A stretch of 64,000 bases of DNA from GWF2-33-9 sp964500435 (GTDB lineage: Bacteria > Bacteroidota > Ignavibacteria > Kapaibacteriales > UBA2268): NCBI GenBank assembly GCA_964500435.1, contig CAZCNL010000005.1:62001-126000 (forward strand), read 5' to 3'. Below are positions 45,706 to 54,425 of the stretch, one piece after another; position 1 is the first letter of the stretch; each line of letters opens with the position of its first letter. The notes below the pieces were generated by a model that ran no database searches, was not told the origin of the DNA, and worked only from the letters and a program-made list of their open reading frames with translations. The position numbers were made by a program, and so were the translations under genes.

Positions 45706-47769
45706 TTATTTTACTTTTGTTAATGCTTCTTTGACTGATTCCAAGATTGGTTTGACCGAAATTTTATCTCCAACCGCTCCTTTCATCCAAATTTCTGGCA
45801 CAAGTCGTCCTTGCGATAGCATACGTGTCATTTCGCTCCCAATGTTTTTCCCTTTTATATATTTTTCGATTTGAAATTCTACTATATGACCAATTGGATA
45901 TGCGGGTAAATAAAGTGGGTAATCTATCATATGTGAATAAATTGCAAGTATTGGTTCATCTTTAATTTTGAAAACAGGTGCATAATATTGATTCCATACT
46001 TCTTTTGCTATTGCAATTACTTGATTTTTGAGCTCTTCACTATTTGCATTTGGATTTTTATAAAGCCAATTCCATACTTTCATATCTACAAGCGAGACAC
46101 CCATTATTTCGTACATCGACCAAAAACTATCTAAAATTTTTAAATCTTCAATATTTTCATTGTTATTTTTTAATCCTAATAAATCCAAATCTCGTGATTG
46201 GAATATGAACGCCCAAGTTTCAGTAAAAGCTGTGTTTGGTACACCTTTCATTGAATAATAATCTACATCGTGCAAAGTTATTGTTTGTTCTGTATTATGA
46301 CCTAATTCATGCACAGCAATGTTATAGCCTTTGTAATCCATACCATCTTTGCCTACTCGGGTGCGAAGACGAGATTTTTGTGAATGCATTTCTGCTCCCC
46401 AAGCGTGTCCTGCTCCTCTTGCGGGGTCGACCTGAATTTTGCTTGCAATGAACTCGGCTTTATCTTTGCTAAAACCTAATTTTGAATATATATTAACAAT
46501 ATCTTTTTCAAAGGCATCTTTATTTGGATATTTCTTTTTAGTTAATTTATCTAATTCAGCAGGGTCAATGTTGCTTCGTGATTTAAATCCATCGTACCAA
46601 ATATCGAAGGCTTTCAATGGTCTTCCTAATCTTTTTGATATCAATTCTCCCACTTGATTTGCCAACGGTGAACTTACTAATTCTACAAATAATGCTTCTA
46701 CTTTCTTTTCTGGTATTTCCAAATCATGTTCGAACGTTCTATCTATTGCAGTTGGAAATGTTGGATTATATTTATCTAATTGCCGTTGTGCTAAAAAGTT
46801 ATTAAGCATAGTTTGGTACCTTGTATTTGGTTCGGGTGTAAATTTTACTTCTTTCCCGTTTTTGTAAATTTTGTTGACAGTCGGGTCCCATTGATATTCA
46901 TTTTTGTTTATCACTTCTTCGGGAATTGTTTGTGTTATAATTCTTTTCATTACATCGTAAAGAAGCTCTTGCTTTTCCAATCCATCAGTTTTATTTGTAT
47001 ATTGCGATTTTATTTCATCTCTTAAATTCCAATGTGTAATAAGTTTCATATCTTTTGGGAAAAATGTCTTCATATTTTTGTCAACTAATTCGCCAACATA
47101 AATATTATAGTTAGAAATGTAATTATCTGCATCTGTCAAAGCATTGGCTACATTTTGGAGAACTTCAGCTGGCACTCTGGAAGTAAAAGCATCGCCCATT
47201 CTGGCATATGCCCATTGTTTACGAGTCCAATTTTGACCAAGATTTTCTTTTTCTTCTAATGTATAAAATGGGAAATTTAATTTGACAATAAATGCTATTT
47301 TATTTGCATAAAAATCTTCTGAAATATGTGCGGCTGGATCGTAACTCCCGAAAATTAGATCTAAATCATTAATATCTCCTATATCTAAATGCAATTTTGC
47401 TTTTAAATCTAAATTAATTGCATTCATATTCCCAGCTATTGACTCTAAATTGTTCTGTAACGTTACAAAGAAATCTTCTAATTTCTTTTCATCAGTGACA
47501 AAGTAATCATTGCAAAATTTAACAAATTCTTCTTCACTTCCATCTTTCTGTGTCCAAAGTGCAGCTGTTTGACTTACTGCTTTTGTTATTCTTTCTTGAG
47601 ATTCATTAGGATATTTTTGCTTTAAATTATTTATCACTTTTTCAATTGTTGCTTTTGAGATATTTGACATTTCTGCGTTTTCTGTGTTGTTCATTTCTTT
47701 TTTTCCTTGATTATTGCAAGAAAATAATAGGACACTTATTCCTAAAAATAAAACCACTAAATATTTCAT
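45706..47769 (-). CDS. Zinc metallopeptidase lipoprotein (M3-like HExxH)
   Basis: 687 aa, lipoprotein-type N-terminus (VLLFSC, C18). The active site is H487-E488-L-G-H491, and a second glutamate E517 (TAFTETWAF) 26 residues later fits a gluzincin. The spacing and the later YLPAYPIGHIVEF segment recall M3 oligopeptidases, but the rest does not match a family I can name with certainty. The N-terminal ~450 residues are mostly helical. Likely cleaves peptides in the periplasm or at the outer membrane. 27 bp downstream of pyk, probably cotranscribed; a strong terminator follows. Confidence 0.82.
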   Translation of the reverse strand: MKYLVVLFLGISVLLFSCNNQGKKEMNNTENAEMSNISKATIEKVINNLKQKYPNESQERITKAVSQTAALWTQKDGSEEEFVKFCNDYFVTDEKKLEDFFVTLQNNLESIAGNMNAINLDLKAKLHLDIGDINDLDLIFGSYDPAAHISEDFYANKIAFIVKLNFPFYTLEEKENLGQNWTRKQWAYARMGDAFTSRVPAEVLQNVANALTDADNYISNYNIYVGELVDKNMKTFFPKDMKLITHWNLRDEIKSQYTNKTDGLEKQELLYDVMKRIITQTIPEEVINKNEYQWDPTVNKIYKNGKEVKFTPEPNTRYQTMLNNFLAQRQLDKYNPTFPTAIDRTFEHDLEIPEKKVEALFVELVSSPLANQVGELISKRLGRPLKAFDIWYDGFKSRSNIDPAELDKLTKKKYPNKDAFEKDIVNIYSKLGFSKDKAEFIASKIQVDPARGAGHAWGAEMHSQKSRLRTRVGKDGMDYKGYNIAVHELGHNTEQTITLHDVDYYSMKGVPNTAFTETWAFIFQSRDLDLLGLKNNNENIEDLKILDSFWSMYEIMGVSLVDMKVWNWLYKNPNANSEELKNQVIAIAKEVWNQYYAPVFKIKDEPILAIYSHMIDYPLYLPAYPIGHIVEFQIEKYIKGKNIGSEMTRMLSQGRLVPEIWMKGAVGDKISVKPILESVKEALTKVK

Positions 47770-47796
47770 TTTTAACCTTTAATTATTTTTAAATTT

Positions 47797-49245
47797 TTAT
47801 AATTCAATAACTTTAATATAATTACTTTCATTAACATTATTTTCGGATAATCCTGTAACGAAAACTATTAAATCTCCTTCTTTTGCAATATCTTTACTTT
47901 TCAATAATTTAAGAAGAAAATTGTTGGAATTAGCATCATTTCTTTCTCTCATATAACTCAATTCTTCGGGCAATTTATAAGGAATAACGCCCCAAATTAA
48001 ATTTAAATAAGCTAAATTAGTTTCATCAGTTGTTAATGCAATAATTGGAATATTAGGTCTATTTTTAGCAATTTTCCTTGCAGTATAGTCCCATTTTGTA
48101 GCAGTAATAATAGCTTTTGCATTAATATTTGCAGCAAGCACGACAGTCGAAACTGCAATAGAATCCGATACATTTGCAGAACTTAAATGTAAGTTTTGGC
48201 TTATATTTCTAAAATTCAGCTTTTTTAATGCTAATGTTTCTGTTTTATAAATTATCTTATGCATAAATTCAACGCTTTCTACAGGATAATCGCCTACACT
48301 TGTTTCTCCGCTTAACATTACTGCATCTGTCCCATCAAGAACTGCATTTGCAACATCGCTTGTTTCTGCTCTTGTTGGAATTGGATTTTTTATCATTGAT
48401 TCCAACATTTGAGTAGCAGTAATTACTGGTTTACCTTCGTTATTTGCTTTTTTGATTAATTCTTTTTGAAGTAAAGGAAGCTCTTCGAGTGGCATTTCAA
48501 GACCGAGGTCGCCACGTGCAACCATTATTCCATCGCTTTCTTTTATGATTTGGTCAATATGTTCGAATGATTCAGCTCTTTCTATTTTTGCTATAACAGG
48601 AACTTGGCGTCCAAATATTTTCATTGCTGTTTTTAGTTCTAAAATATCTTCCGGCTTTTTCACGAATGATAAAGCAACTAAATCTACGCCATTTTCTAAT
48701 CCAAATTTTAAATCTTCAATATCCTTTTCGCTTAAAGATGGAGCATTGCTTTTGGAACCTGGAACAATTATTCCTTTATTATCTTTTAATATACCACCTT
48801 TTATTACTTTGGTTATTATATCATTATTTTGGATATTTATACATTTTAATATAATGTATCCATCATCAAGTAAAATAGTATTACCTTTTTTTACTTCATT
48901 TATTAAATCTTTATATTTTGTGGATACTTTATTACTATTTCCAAATTCTATTTCATCAGTAGTTATAATAAATTCTTGATTTTCTTTAAGTTCTACTTTT
49001 CCATTTTCGACTGTACTTGTTCGAATTTTTGGTCCCTGCAAATCTTGCATAATTGCAATTTCAATGCCTTCTTCTTTTTCAATTGTTTTAACAGCTTCAA
49101 TTATTTTTTGATGATCTTCTTTTTTGCCATGGGAAAAGTTCAACCGCACAACATCCATACCATGACGTGCCATTTTTCTAATAATTTCAATATTAGAGCT
49201 TGCAGGTCCAATAGTGCATATAATTTTGGTCTTTGCTATTTTCAT
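47797..49245 (-). CDS. pyk: Pyruvate kinase
   Basis: 482 aa, ordinary bacterial length. Last step of glycolysis, phosphoenolpyruvate plus ADP to pyruvate plus ATP. Visible motifs: TKIICTIGPASS, RLNFSHG, the catalytic-lysine block IAKIERAESFEHID, MVARGDLGLEM and the TATQMLESM cluster. The C-terminal domain is the short standard form without the PEP-utiliser extension. Middle gene of an rpiB-pyk-peptidase run with 27-bp gaps. Confidence 0.97.
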   Translation of the reverse strand: MKIAKTKIICTIGPASSNIEIIRKMARHGMDVVRLNFSHGKKEDHQKIIEAVKTIEKEEGIEIAIMQDLQGPKIRTSTVENGKVELKENQEFIITTDEIEFGNSNKVSTKYKDLINEVKKGNTILLDDGYIILKCINIQNNDIITKVIKGGILKDNKGIIVPGSKSNAPSLSEKDIEDLKFGLENGVDLVALSFVKKPEDILELKTAMKIFGRQVPVIAKIERAESFEHIDQIIKESDGIMVARGDLGLEMPLEELPLLQKELIKKANNEGKPVITATQMLESMIKNPIPTRAETSDVANAVLDGTDAVMLSGETSVGDYPVESVEFMHKIIYKTETLALKKLNFRNISQNLHLSSANVSDSIAVSTVVLAANINAKAIITATKWDYTARKIAKNRPNIPIIALTTDETNLAYLNLIWGVIPYKLPEELSYMRERNDANSNNFLLKLLKSKDIAKEGDLIVFVTGLSENNVNESNYIKVIEL

Positions 49246-49272
49246 TATTTTATTTTATAAACTTGATTTTAT

Positions 49273-49713
49273 TTATAATCTTGTAAGATTGTGAATTTTT
49301 TCGACACGAATCATATGTCTATCACCTTCGAAATCTTCTTCGAGAAATGCATCTATAATTTTTTTAGCTAATTCAGGAGAAGTTTTTCTGGCTCCTAAAC
49401 ACAAGACATTTGCATTATTATGATTTCTTGCTAATTTAGCATAATCTTCGTCGACACACAATGCCGCTCTTATACCTTGCACTTTATTTGCCACAATTGA
49501 CATTCCAATCCCTGTTCCACAAATTAATATGCCATAATCAGCAACTAAAGAAGCTACTGATTCTGCGGCTGGAAAGGCAAAATCGGGATAATCAACTGAT
49601 TCGTTCGAATATGTGCCAAAGTCTAAAATTTGATGATTTAAGGATTTAATATAATTTATTAATTCTTTTTTTAATTCGAAACCTGCATGGTCAGAAGCTA
49701 TTGCTATTTTCAT
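49273..49713 (-). CDS. rpiB: Ribose-5-phosphate isomerase B
   Basis: 146 aa. Interconverts ribose-5-phosphate and ribulose-5-phosphate. Family motifs: ASDHAGFELK at the N-terminus, DYPDFA, the active-site Cys65 in CGTGIGMSI and HNNANVLCLGAR. 27 bp upstream of pyk; first gene of the run, so its promoter should lie in the DnaA-box-containing region 49714-50027. Confidence 0.96.
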   Translation of the reverse strand: MKIAIASDHAGFELKKELINYIKSLNHQILDFGTYSNESVDYPDFAFPAAESVASLVADYGILICGTGIGMSIVANKVQGIRAALCVDEDYAKLARNHNNANVLCLGARKTSPELAKKIIDAFLEEDFEGDRHMIRVEKIHNLTRL

Positions 49714-50027
49714 TTTTTCTTTATTTAAAGTTTATTAGACAAAAATTTATTCTTCTTTTTTTCTTAACAATTTATTAACATAATCTTTAGAAAACTTTAT
49801 TTTATGTGTGGAAAAAGCCTCGATTATCCCTTTTTTTTATTTATCAAAAAATATTATGTAGAAAACTGATAATTTTTAACTTTTTATTTTTTTTCTTTCC
49901 ACACTATTTTTCTATATTAAATATCTTAAAAAAATAAAATTACGAATTTTTCCACATAAATTGTGCATCTATTATTATAATACAATTTAAATTAAAATTA
50001 TAAAATATATTATTATTATCCACACAT
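49714..50027. other. AT-rich intergenic region with DnaA-box cluster (candidate origin)
   Basis: 314 bp between serS and rpiB with no gene. Three 9-mers fit the DnaA box TTWTNCACA: 49807-49815 (minus), 49948-49956 (plus) and 50016-50024 (plus, the perfect TTATCCACA); CTTTCCACA at 49895 misses by one base. Long A/T runs between them could serve as an unwinding element. In sequence of this composition about 0.05 matches would be expected by chance. It must also hold the rpiB promoter. Confidence 0.5.
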
Positions 50028-51290
50028 TTAAATTTTATTAAATCCAGTATATTTAACTAATTCATCCGGAATAAGAACACTGCCATCACTTTGTAAGTAA
50101 TTTTCTAAAATTGCGGCATATAATCTTGAAGTAGCAACTCCACTTCCATTTAAAGTATGAACAAATTCAGGTTTTGAATTTGGTGTACGTTTAAACTTAA
50201 TATTAGCCCTTCTCGCTTGAAAATCAGTAAAGTTTGAACAACTTGATACTTCAAGCCATTTTTCTTCACCAGCAGCCCAAATTTCCAAATCATAAGTAAT
50301 TGCACTTGCAAATGATGTATCGCCAGAACAAAGTAAAACAACCCGATATGGAATTTTCAATGCTTTTAAAATATCTTCTGCTTCTGAAACTAAAATTTCA
50401 AGTTGTTCAAAGGATTCTTCCGGTCTTACGAAATTTACCATCTCTACTTTATTAAATTGGTGAACTCGTAAAAATCCATGTACTTCTTTTCCATAACTTC
50501 CTGATTCTCGTCTAAAACAAGGTGAATAACCACAAACTTTTTTTGGTAATTCTTCATTTTTTAAAATATCATCTCTATGAAAATTGGTCAAAGGTACTTC
50601 TGCTGTTGGAATTAAATACATATCATCTTCTTTTGCATAATACATATCTTCGCCCATTTTAGGTAATTGTCCAGTTCCAAACATACTTGCGGCATTTACC
50701 ATAAATGGTGACCATATTTCCGTATAATTGTGTTTTTGTGTATGATAATCTAACATAAATCTGATTAAAGCTCTTTCTAACTGTGCCCCTTTTCCAATAT
50801 AAAAAGAAAAACCACTGCCTGATACTTTAGCTCCCCTTTCAAAATCTATAATTCCCAGTTTCTTGGAAATCTCAATATGATTCATTTTAATTGGTTGAGC
50901 CATAGGTTCGCCCCAAGAAAGCACGATTTTATTATCTTCTTCTGATTTACCAAGAGGAACTTGGGGTGCTAACATATTTGGAATTCTTGCAACTATTTGA
51001 TTTATTTCATTTTCCACATCTCGTAATGTATCGTCGAAATCCTTAATTTTATCAGAAACAACTTTCATTTCGGCAATTAAATCATCAGCATTTTGACCTG
51101 ATTTTTTATAATTTGCTATTTCTTTCGTTACTTTATTTCTTTCGTTTTTCAAAGCTTCAACTTCTTGAATTATTTTCCTTCTTTTTTCCTCTAACTCAGA
51201 AAATGAAGTCAAATCTGCTTTTTCGTTTTTTAATTCAATATTTTTCTTAACTAAATCTAAATTTTCTCGAATAAATTTTAAATCTAACAT
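50028..51290 (-). CDS. serS: Seryl-tRNA synthetase
   Basis: 420-aa class II synthetase charging tRNA-Ser (and tRNA-Sec where present). The N-terminal antiparallel coiled coil (residues ~30-100) that grips the long variable arm is followed by the catalytic core with motif 2 (CFRRESGSYGKEVHGFLRVHQF) and motif 3 (LNGSGVATSRLYAAILEN). Typical length. 43 bp downstream of acpS, last of the aspS-cobB-acpS-serS run. Confidence 0.97.
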   Translation of the reverse strand: MLDLKFIRENLDLVKKNIELKNEKADLTSFSELEEKRRKIIQEVEALKNERNKVTKEIANYKKSGQNADDLIAEMKVVSDKIKDFDDTLRDVENEINQIVARIPNMLAPQVPLGKSEEDNKIVLSWGEPMAQPIKMNHIEISKKLGIIDFERGAKVSGSGFSFYIGKGAQLERALIRFMLDYHTQKHNYTEIWSPFMVNAASMFGTGQLPKMGEDMYYAKEDDMYLIPTAEVPLTNFHRDDILKNEELPKKVCGYSPCFRRESGSYGKEVHGFLRVHQFNKVEMVNFVRPEESFEQLEILVSEAEDILKALKIPYRVVLLCSGDTSFASAITYDLEIWAAGEEKWLEVSSCSNFTDFQARRANIKFKRTPNSKPEFVHTLNGSGVATSRLYAAILENYLQSDGSVLIPDELVKYTGFNKI

Positions 51291-51333
51291 TTTTAACCTT
51301 TTATTTTATTTTTTCTATTTTAAATTATTTTTT

Positions 51334-51708
51334 TTATTTTTCTTCCATTATAACAACAGCAACGGCTGTGGAATCAGTATGGGAAATGGAAACTAAAAAG
51401 GAGTAATCTCCATATTTTTCCTTCATATTTCCGTCCAAAATTATTTTTGGTTCTCCACTTTCTTTGTTAATAGTTGTTATTTCATTAAATTTAAAACCTT
51501 GCGTAATACCGGTACCAATTGCTTTACTAAAAGCTTCTTTGACAGCAAATCGAGCTGCTAAATGAACATATTTTTTGTTTTTAAAAGATTCGGAATACTC
51601 AATTTCTTCTTTAGTATAAATTCTATTTAAAAATTTATCTGCATATTTTTCAACAGCAGTTTGTATTCTTTCAACTTCGACTATATCAATACCTAAGCCT
51701 TTTATCAT
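51334..51708 (-). CDS. acpS: Holo-[acyl-carrier-protein] synthase
   Basis: 124 aa. Moves 4'-phosphopantetheine from CoA to the serine of ACP. Motifs GLGIDIVEVERI (metal-binding Asp8) and AARFAVKEAFSKAIGTG (metal-binding Glu of the KEA block) are present. It overlaps the cobB stop by 4 bp (ATGA), giving translational coupling. Confidence 0.96.
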   Translation of the reverse strand: MIKGLGIDIVEVERIQTAVEKYADKFLNRIYTKEEIEYSESFKNKKYVHLAARFAVKEAFSKAIGTGITQGFKFNEITTINKESGEPKIILDGNMKEKYGDYSFLVSISHTDSTAVAVVIMEEK

Positions 51709-52451
51709 AAACGTCCTTTTTCTTTTTTAATAATTTCTAAAATTTCGGGCAAGACCTCACCGGATTTTTCGTTAAAATGAATGTTTGCTAAATGTGTAAA
51801 AGACGTATTATTTGGATTTATTTCAACAACATAAGCAACTTGTTTTTTAGCTAAATATGGTAATTGAGCCGCAGGATATACTTCAGAAGATGTTCCTATT
51901 GTAAAAAATAAATCGCAATTTTGAGATTTTTCAAATGCTAAATCTAAAATATTATTTTGTAATGATTCGCCAAACCAAACAACATTAGGTCTAATTAGCC
52001 CACCACAAAGCGGACACTTTGGCAATTCTTTTTCTACATCATATTCTTCGAAATAAGGTTCACCACAAGTGAAGCATTTGCTATCGAAAATATTTCCGTG
52101 CAATTCATATAAATTTTTACTGCCTGCTCGTTTATGCAAATTATCAACATTTTGAGTAAACAAAATAAAATCGTCAAATAGAATTTCCATTTCAGCAAGT
52201 GCAATATGTCCCGGATTGGGTATAGCGTCTTTCGCTTTTCTCTTTCTTTCTGCATACCAAGTTAGAACAAGTTTAGGATTCTCCAAAAAACCTTGCGGAC
52301 TGGCAAGTTCCATAGGATTATATTTACCCCAAAAACCGCCTACGTCACGGAATGTGTCTAATCCGCTCTCTTTGGAAACTCCTGCACCTGTTAAAACAAC
52401 AACAGTTTTTGCATTTTTTAAAACGTCTTTGAATTCATCTGAATATTTCAT
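51705..52451 (-). CDS. cobB: Sirtuin, NAD-dependent protein deacylase
   Basis: 248 aa. Removes acyl groups from lysines using NAD+. Motifs: GAGVSKESGLDTFR for NAD binding, TQNVDNLHKRAG, catalytic His in YELHGN, four zinc cysteines (CFTC and CPLC), and GTSSEVYPAA. No desuccinylase Tyr-x-x-Arg pair is obvious in the pocket (AERKRKAKD lies there), so specificity is open. Overlaps aspS and acpS by 4 bp on either side, so it sits in a tight translationally coupled run. Confidence 0.94.
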   Translation of the reverse strand: MKYSDEFKDVLKNAKTVVVLTGAGVSKESGLDTFRDVGGFWGKYNPMELASPQGFLENPKLVLTWYAERKRKAKDAIPNPGHIALAEMEILFDDFILFTQNVDNLHKRAGSKNLYELHGNIFDSKCFTCGEPYFEEYDVEKELPKCPLCGGLIRPNVVWFGESLQNNILDLAFEKSQNCDLFFTIGTSSEVYPAAQLPYLAKKQVAYVVEINPNNTSFTHLANIHFNEKSGEVLPEILEIIKKEKGRL

Positions 52452-54214
52452 AATGAAATTTTTAAACCTAATTCTTTAAGTTGCTTTTCATCAACATAAG
52501 AAGGAGCGTTGTCCATTAAAGATAAACCAGACGTAGTTTTAGGAAAAGCAATAACGTCTCGTATATTATTTGTCCCCGTTAAAAGCATAGTTAATCTATC
52601 TAAACCAAGTGCAATACCACCATGAGGTGGAGCACCAAATTTCAATGCATTTAATAAAAATCCGAATTTATCCTCTGCTTCTTTTTTTTCTATTCCCATT
52701 AAATTAAACATCTTTTGCTGCACGTCAGTGTTATGAATTCTAATACTACCGCCACCAATTTCAACACCATTCAAAACAATATCATGAGCGATTGCACGAA
52801 CTTTTGAAGGTGCTTTGTCTAAAATTTCTATATCTTCTATTTTTGGTGATGTGAACGGATGATGCATTGCAACATATCTCTTTTCTTCTTCATCATATTC
52901 GAACAATGGAAAATCTATTACCCAAAGGAAATTATATTGATTTTTCAAATTATCTAAAATCTTGAGTTGGTTCGCTATTTCAAGTCGCAATGCTCCTAAA
53001 ACTGTATAAGTGCGAGTGTATGCATCTGAAATGAAAAGCAACAAATCTCCATCTTCGACATCAAAAATTTCTTTAAGTTTATTAATTTCATTTTCACTTA
53101 GGAATTTTGCTATCGAACCTGTAACTTCATTATTTGCAAATTTGAGATATGCTAAACCTTTTGCACCGTACTTTTTAGCAAAATCAGTAAGGGAATCAAT
53201 TTGCTTACGTGAATAATTGCCGCAGCCTTTTGCATTAATACCAGCAATAATTCCGTTAGTTTCCAAAGTTTGCTTAAATACTTGAAATTCAGTATTTTCA
53301 AAAACAGAGTTAAGTGTTTTAATTTTCATATCAAAGCGAGTGTCAGGTTTGTCGGAACCATAATTTTCCATTGCATCTTTATAACTCATTCGAGGGAAAG
53401 GTGTAGTAATATCGACATCTAAAATTTCTTTCCAAACACGCTTGAAGAATTTTTCAAATAAAGAAATAATATCATCTTGCTCAACAAAAGACATTTCGCA
53501 ATCAATTTGAGTAAATTCAGGTTGGCGATCGCTACGCAAATCTTCATCACGGAAACATTTAACAATTTGTAAATATCGCTCGAAACCAGAAATCATAAGT
53601 ATTTGCTTATAAATTTGTGGAGATTGTGGCAACGCATAAAATCTACCTTTATAATTGCGGCTTGGGACGAGAAAATCTCGAGCTCCTTCAGGAGTAGATT
53701 TCATCAAAACTGGTGTTTCAATTTCAACAAATTCATTTTCGTAGAAAAATTGGTGTGTAATTTGATATAACTTATTCCTAACAAACAAATTATTTTGCAA
53801 TTCACTTCTTCGAAGGTCTAAGTATCTATATTTTAATTTCAGTTCTTCGTTTACATTAATATTGTTTTCTATTTCAAAAGGAGGAAGTTCGGATGGGTTA
53901 ATAATGCCAAAATCATTCAATAAAACTTCAACTTCGCCTGTAGGGATTTTAGGATTTATACTTTCTCTTTTTCTAACAATTCCTTTAGCCCAAATGACAA
54001 ATTCGGAGCGAAGGACTTTTGCCCTCTCAGCAAGTTCCGAATTATCTTCAGGTTTAATAACAAGTTGAACAATTCCCCATCTATCACGTAAATCAATAAA
54101 AATAAGACCACCTAAATTGCGTGTAGAAGCAACCCAACCATTTAATATTACTTCTTTTCCGATAAATTCAGATGTGATATTGCCACACTTTTCTGTTCGT
54201 TTTTGAAATTTCAT
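52448..54214 (-). CDS. aspS: Aspartyl-tRNA synthetase
   Basis: 588 aa, bacterial-type AspRS with an N-terminal OB-fold anticodon domain, catalytic core (motif 2 CFRDEDLRSDRQPEFTQID; motif 3 GIALGLDRLTMLLTG) and the inserted GAD domain (~residues 290-400). First gene of a coupled minus-strand run aspS-cobB-acpS-serS. Discriminating or not cannot be read with confidence; no gatCAB is in the window. Confidence 0.97.
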   Translation of the reverse strand: MKFQKRTEKCGNITSEFIGKEVILNGWVASTRNLGGLIFIDLRDRWGIVQLVIKPEDNSELAERAKVLRSEFVIWAKGIVRKRESINPKIPTGEVEVLLNDFGIINPSELPPFEIENNINVNEELKLKYRYLDLRRSELQNNLFVRNKLYQITHQFFYENEFVEIETPVLMKSTPEGARDFLVPSRNYKGRFYALPQSPQIYKQILMISGFERYLQIVKCFRDEDLRSDRQPEFTQIDCEMSFVEQDDIISLFEKFFKRVWKEILDVDITTPFPRMSYKDAMENYGSDKPDTRFDMKIKTLNSVFENTEFQVFKQTLETNGIIAGINAKGCGNYSRKQIDSLTDFAKKYGAKGLAYLKFANNEVTGSIAKFLSENEINKLKEIFDVEDGDLLLFISDAYTRTYTVLGALRLEIANQLKILDNLKNQYNFLWVIDFPLFEYDEEEKRYVAMHHPFTSPKIEDIEILDKAPSKVRAIAHDIVLNGVEIGGGSIRIHNTDVQQKMFNLMGIEKKEAEDKFGFLLNALKFGAPPHGGIALGLDRLTMLLTGTNNIRDVIAFPKTTSGLSLMDNAPSYVDEKQLKELGLKISL

Positions 54215-54297
54215 TATACTTATATCAATTTTTAATTTATTAAAACATCAAAATTAATTGAATTTAATAAATTAACAGTAAACAAAATTAAAAATTG

Positions 54298-54313
54298 TGG
54301 CACATTAATTGCA
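54298..54313 (+). promoter_or_regulatory. Sigma-54 (-24/-12) promoter of sprA
   Basis: TGGCACATTAATTGCA matches the RpoN consensus TGGCAC-N5-TTGC with correct spacing of the invariant GG and GC. It lies 84-115 bp before the sprA start candidates, on the right strand, in the only gap between aspS and sprA. Confidence 0.7.
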
Positions 54314-54389
54314 ATAATGAAGCAAGTTAAACGATTTAAATGTAAAAATTTTCTTAATTTTGTTTTTTCTTAATCTTAAAGGAGCTTTA

Positions 54390-54425
54390 TTGGTTCTATT
54401 TACGCAATTAAATGCTTATTGTTAG
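54390..54425 (+). promoter_or_regulatory. Possible 11-codon leader ORF overlapping the sprA start
   Basis: A strong AAAGGAG (54378-54384) is followed 5 bp later by TTG, which opens an 11-codon frame ending in TAG at 54423-54425. The last G of TAG is the first of GTG (54425), an in-frame start candidate for sprA (TAGTG overlap). This could couple sprA translation to the leader. Inference only. Confidence 0.35.
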
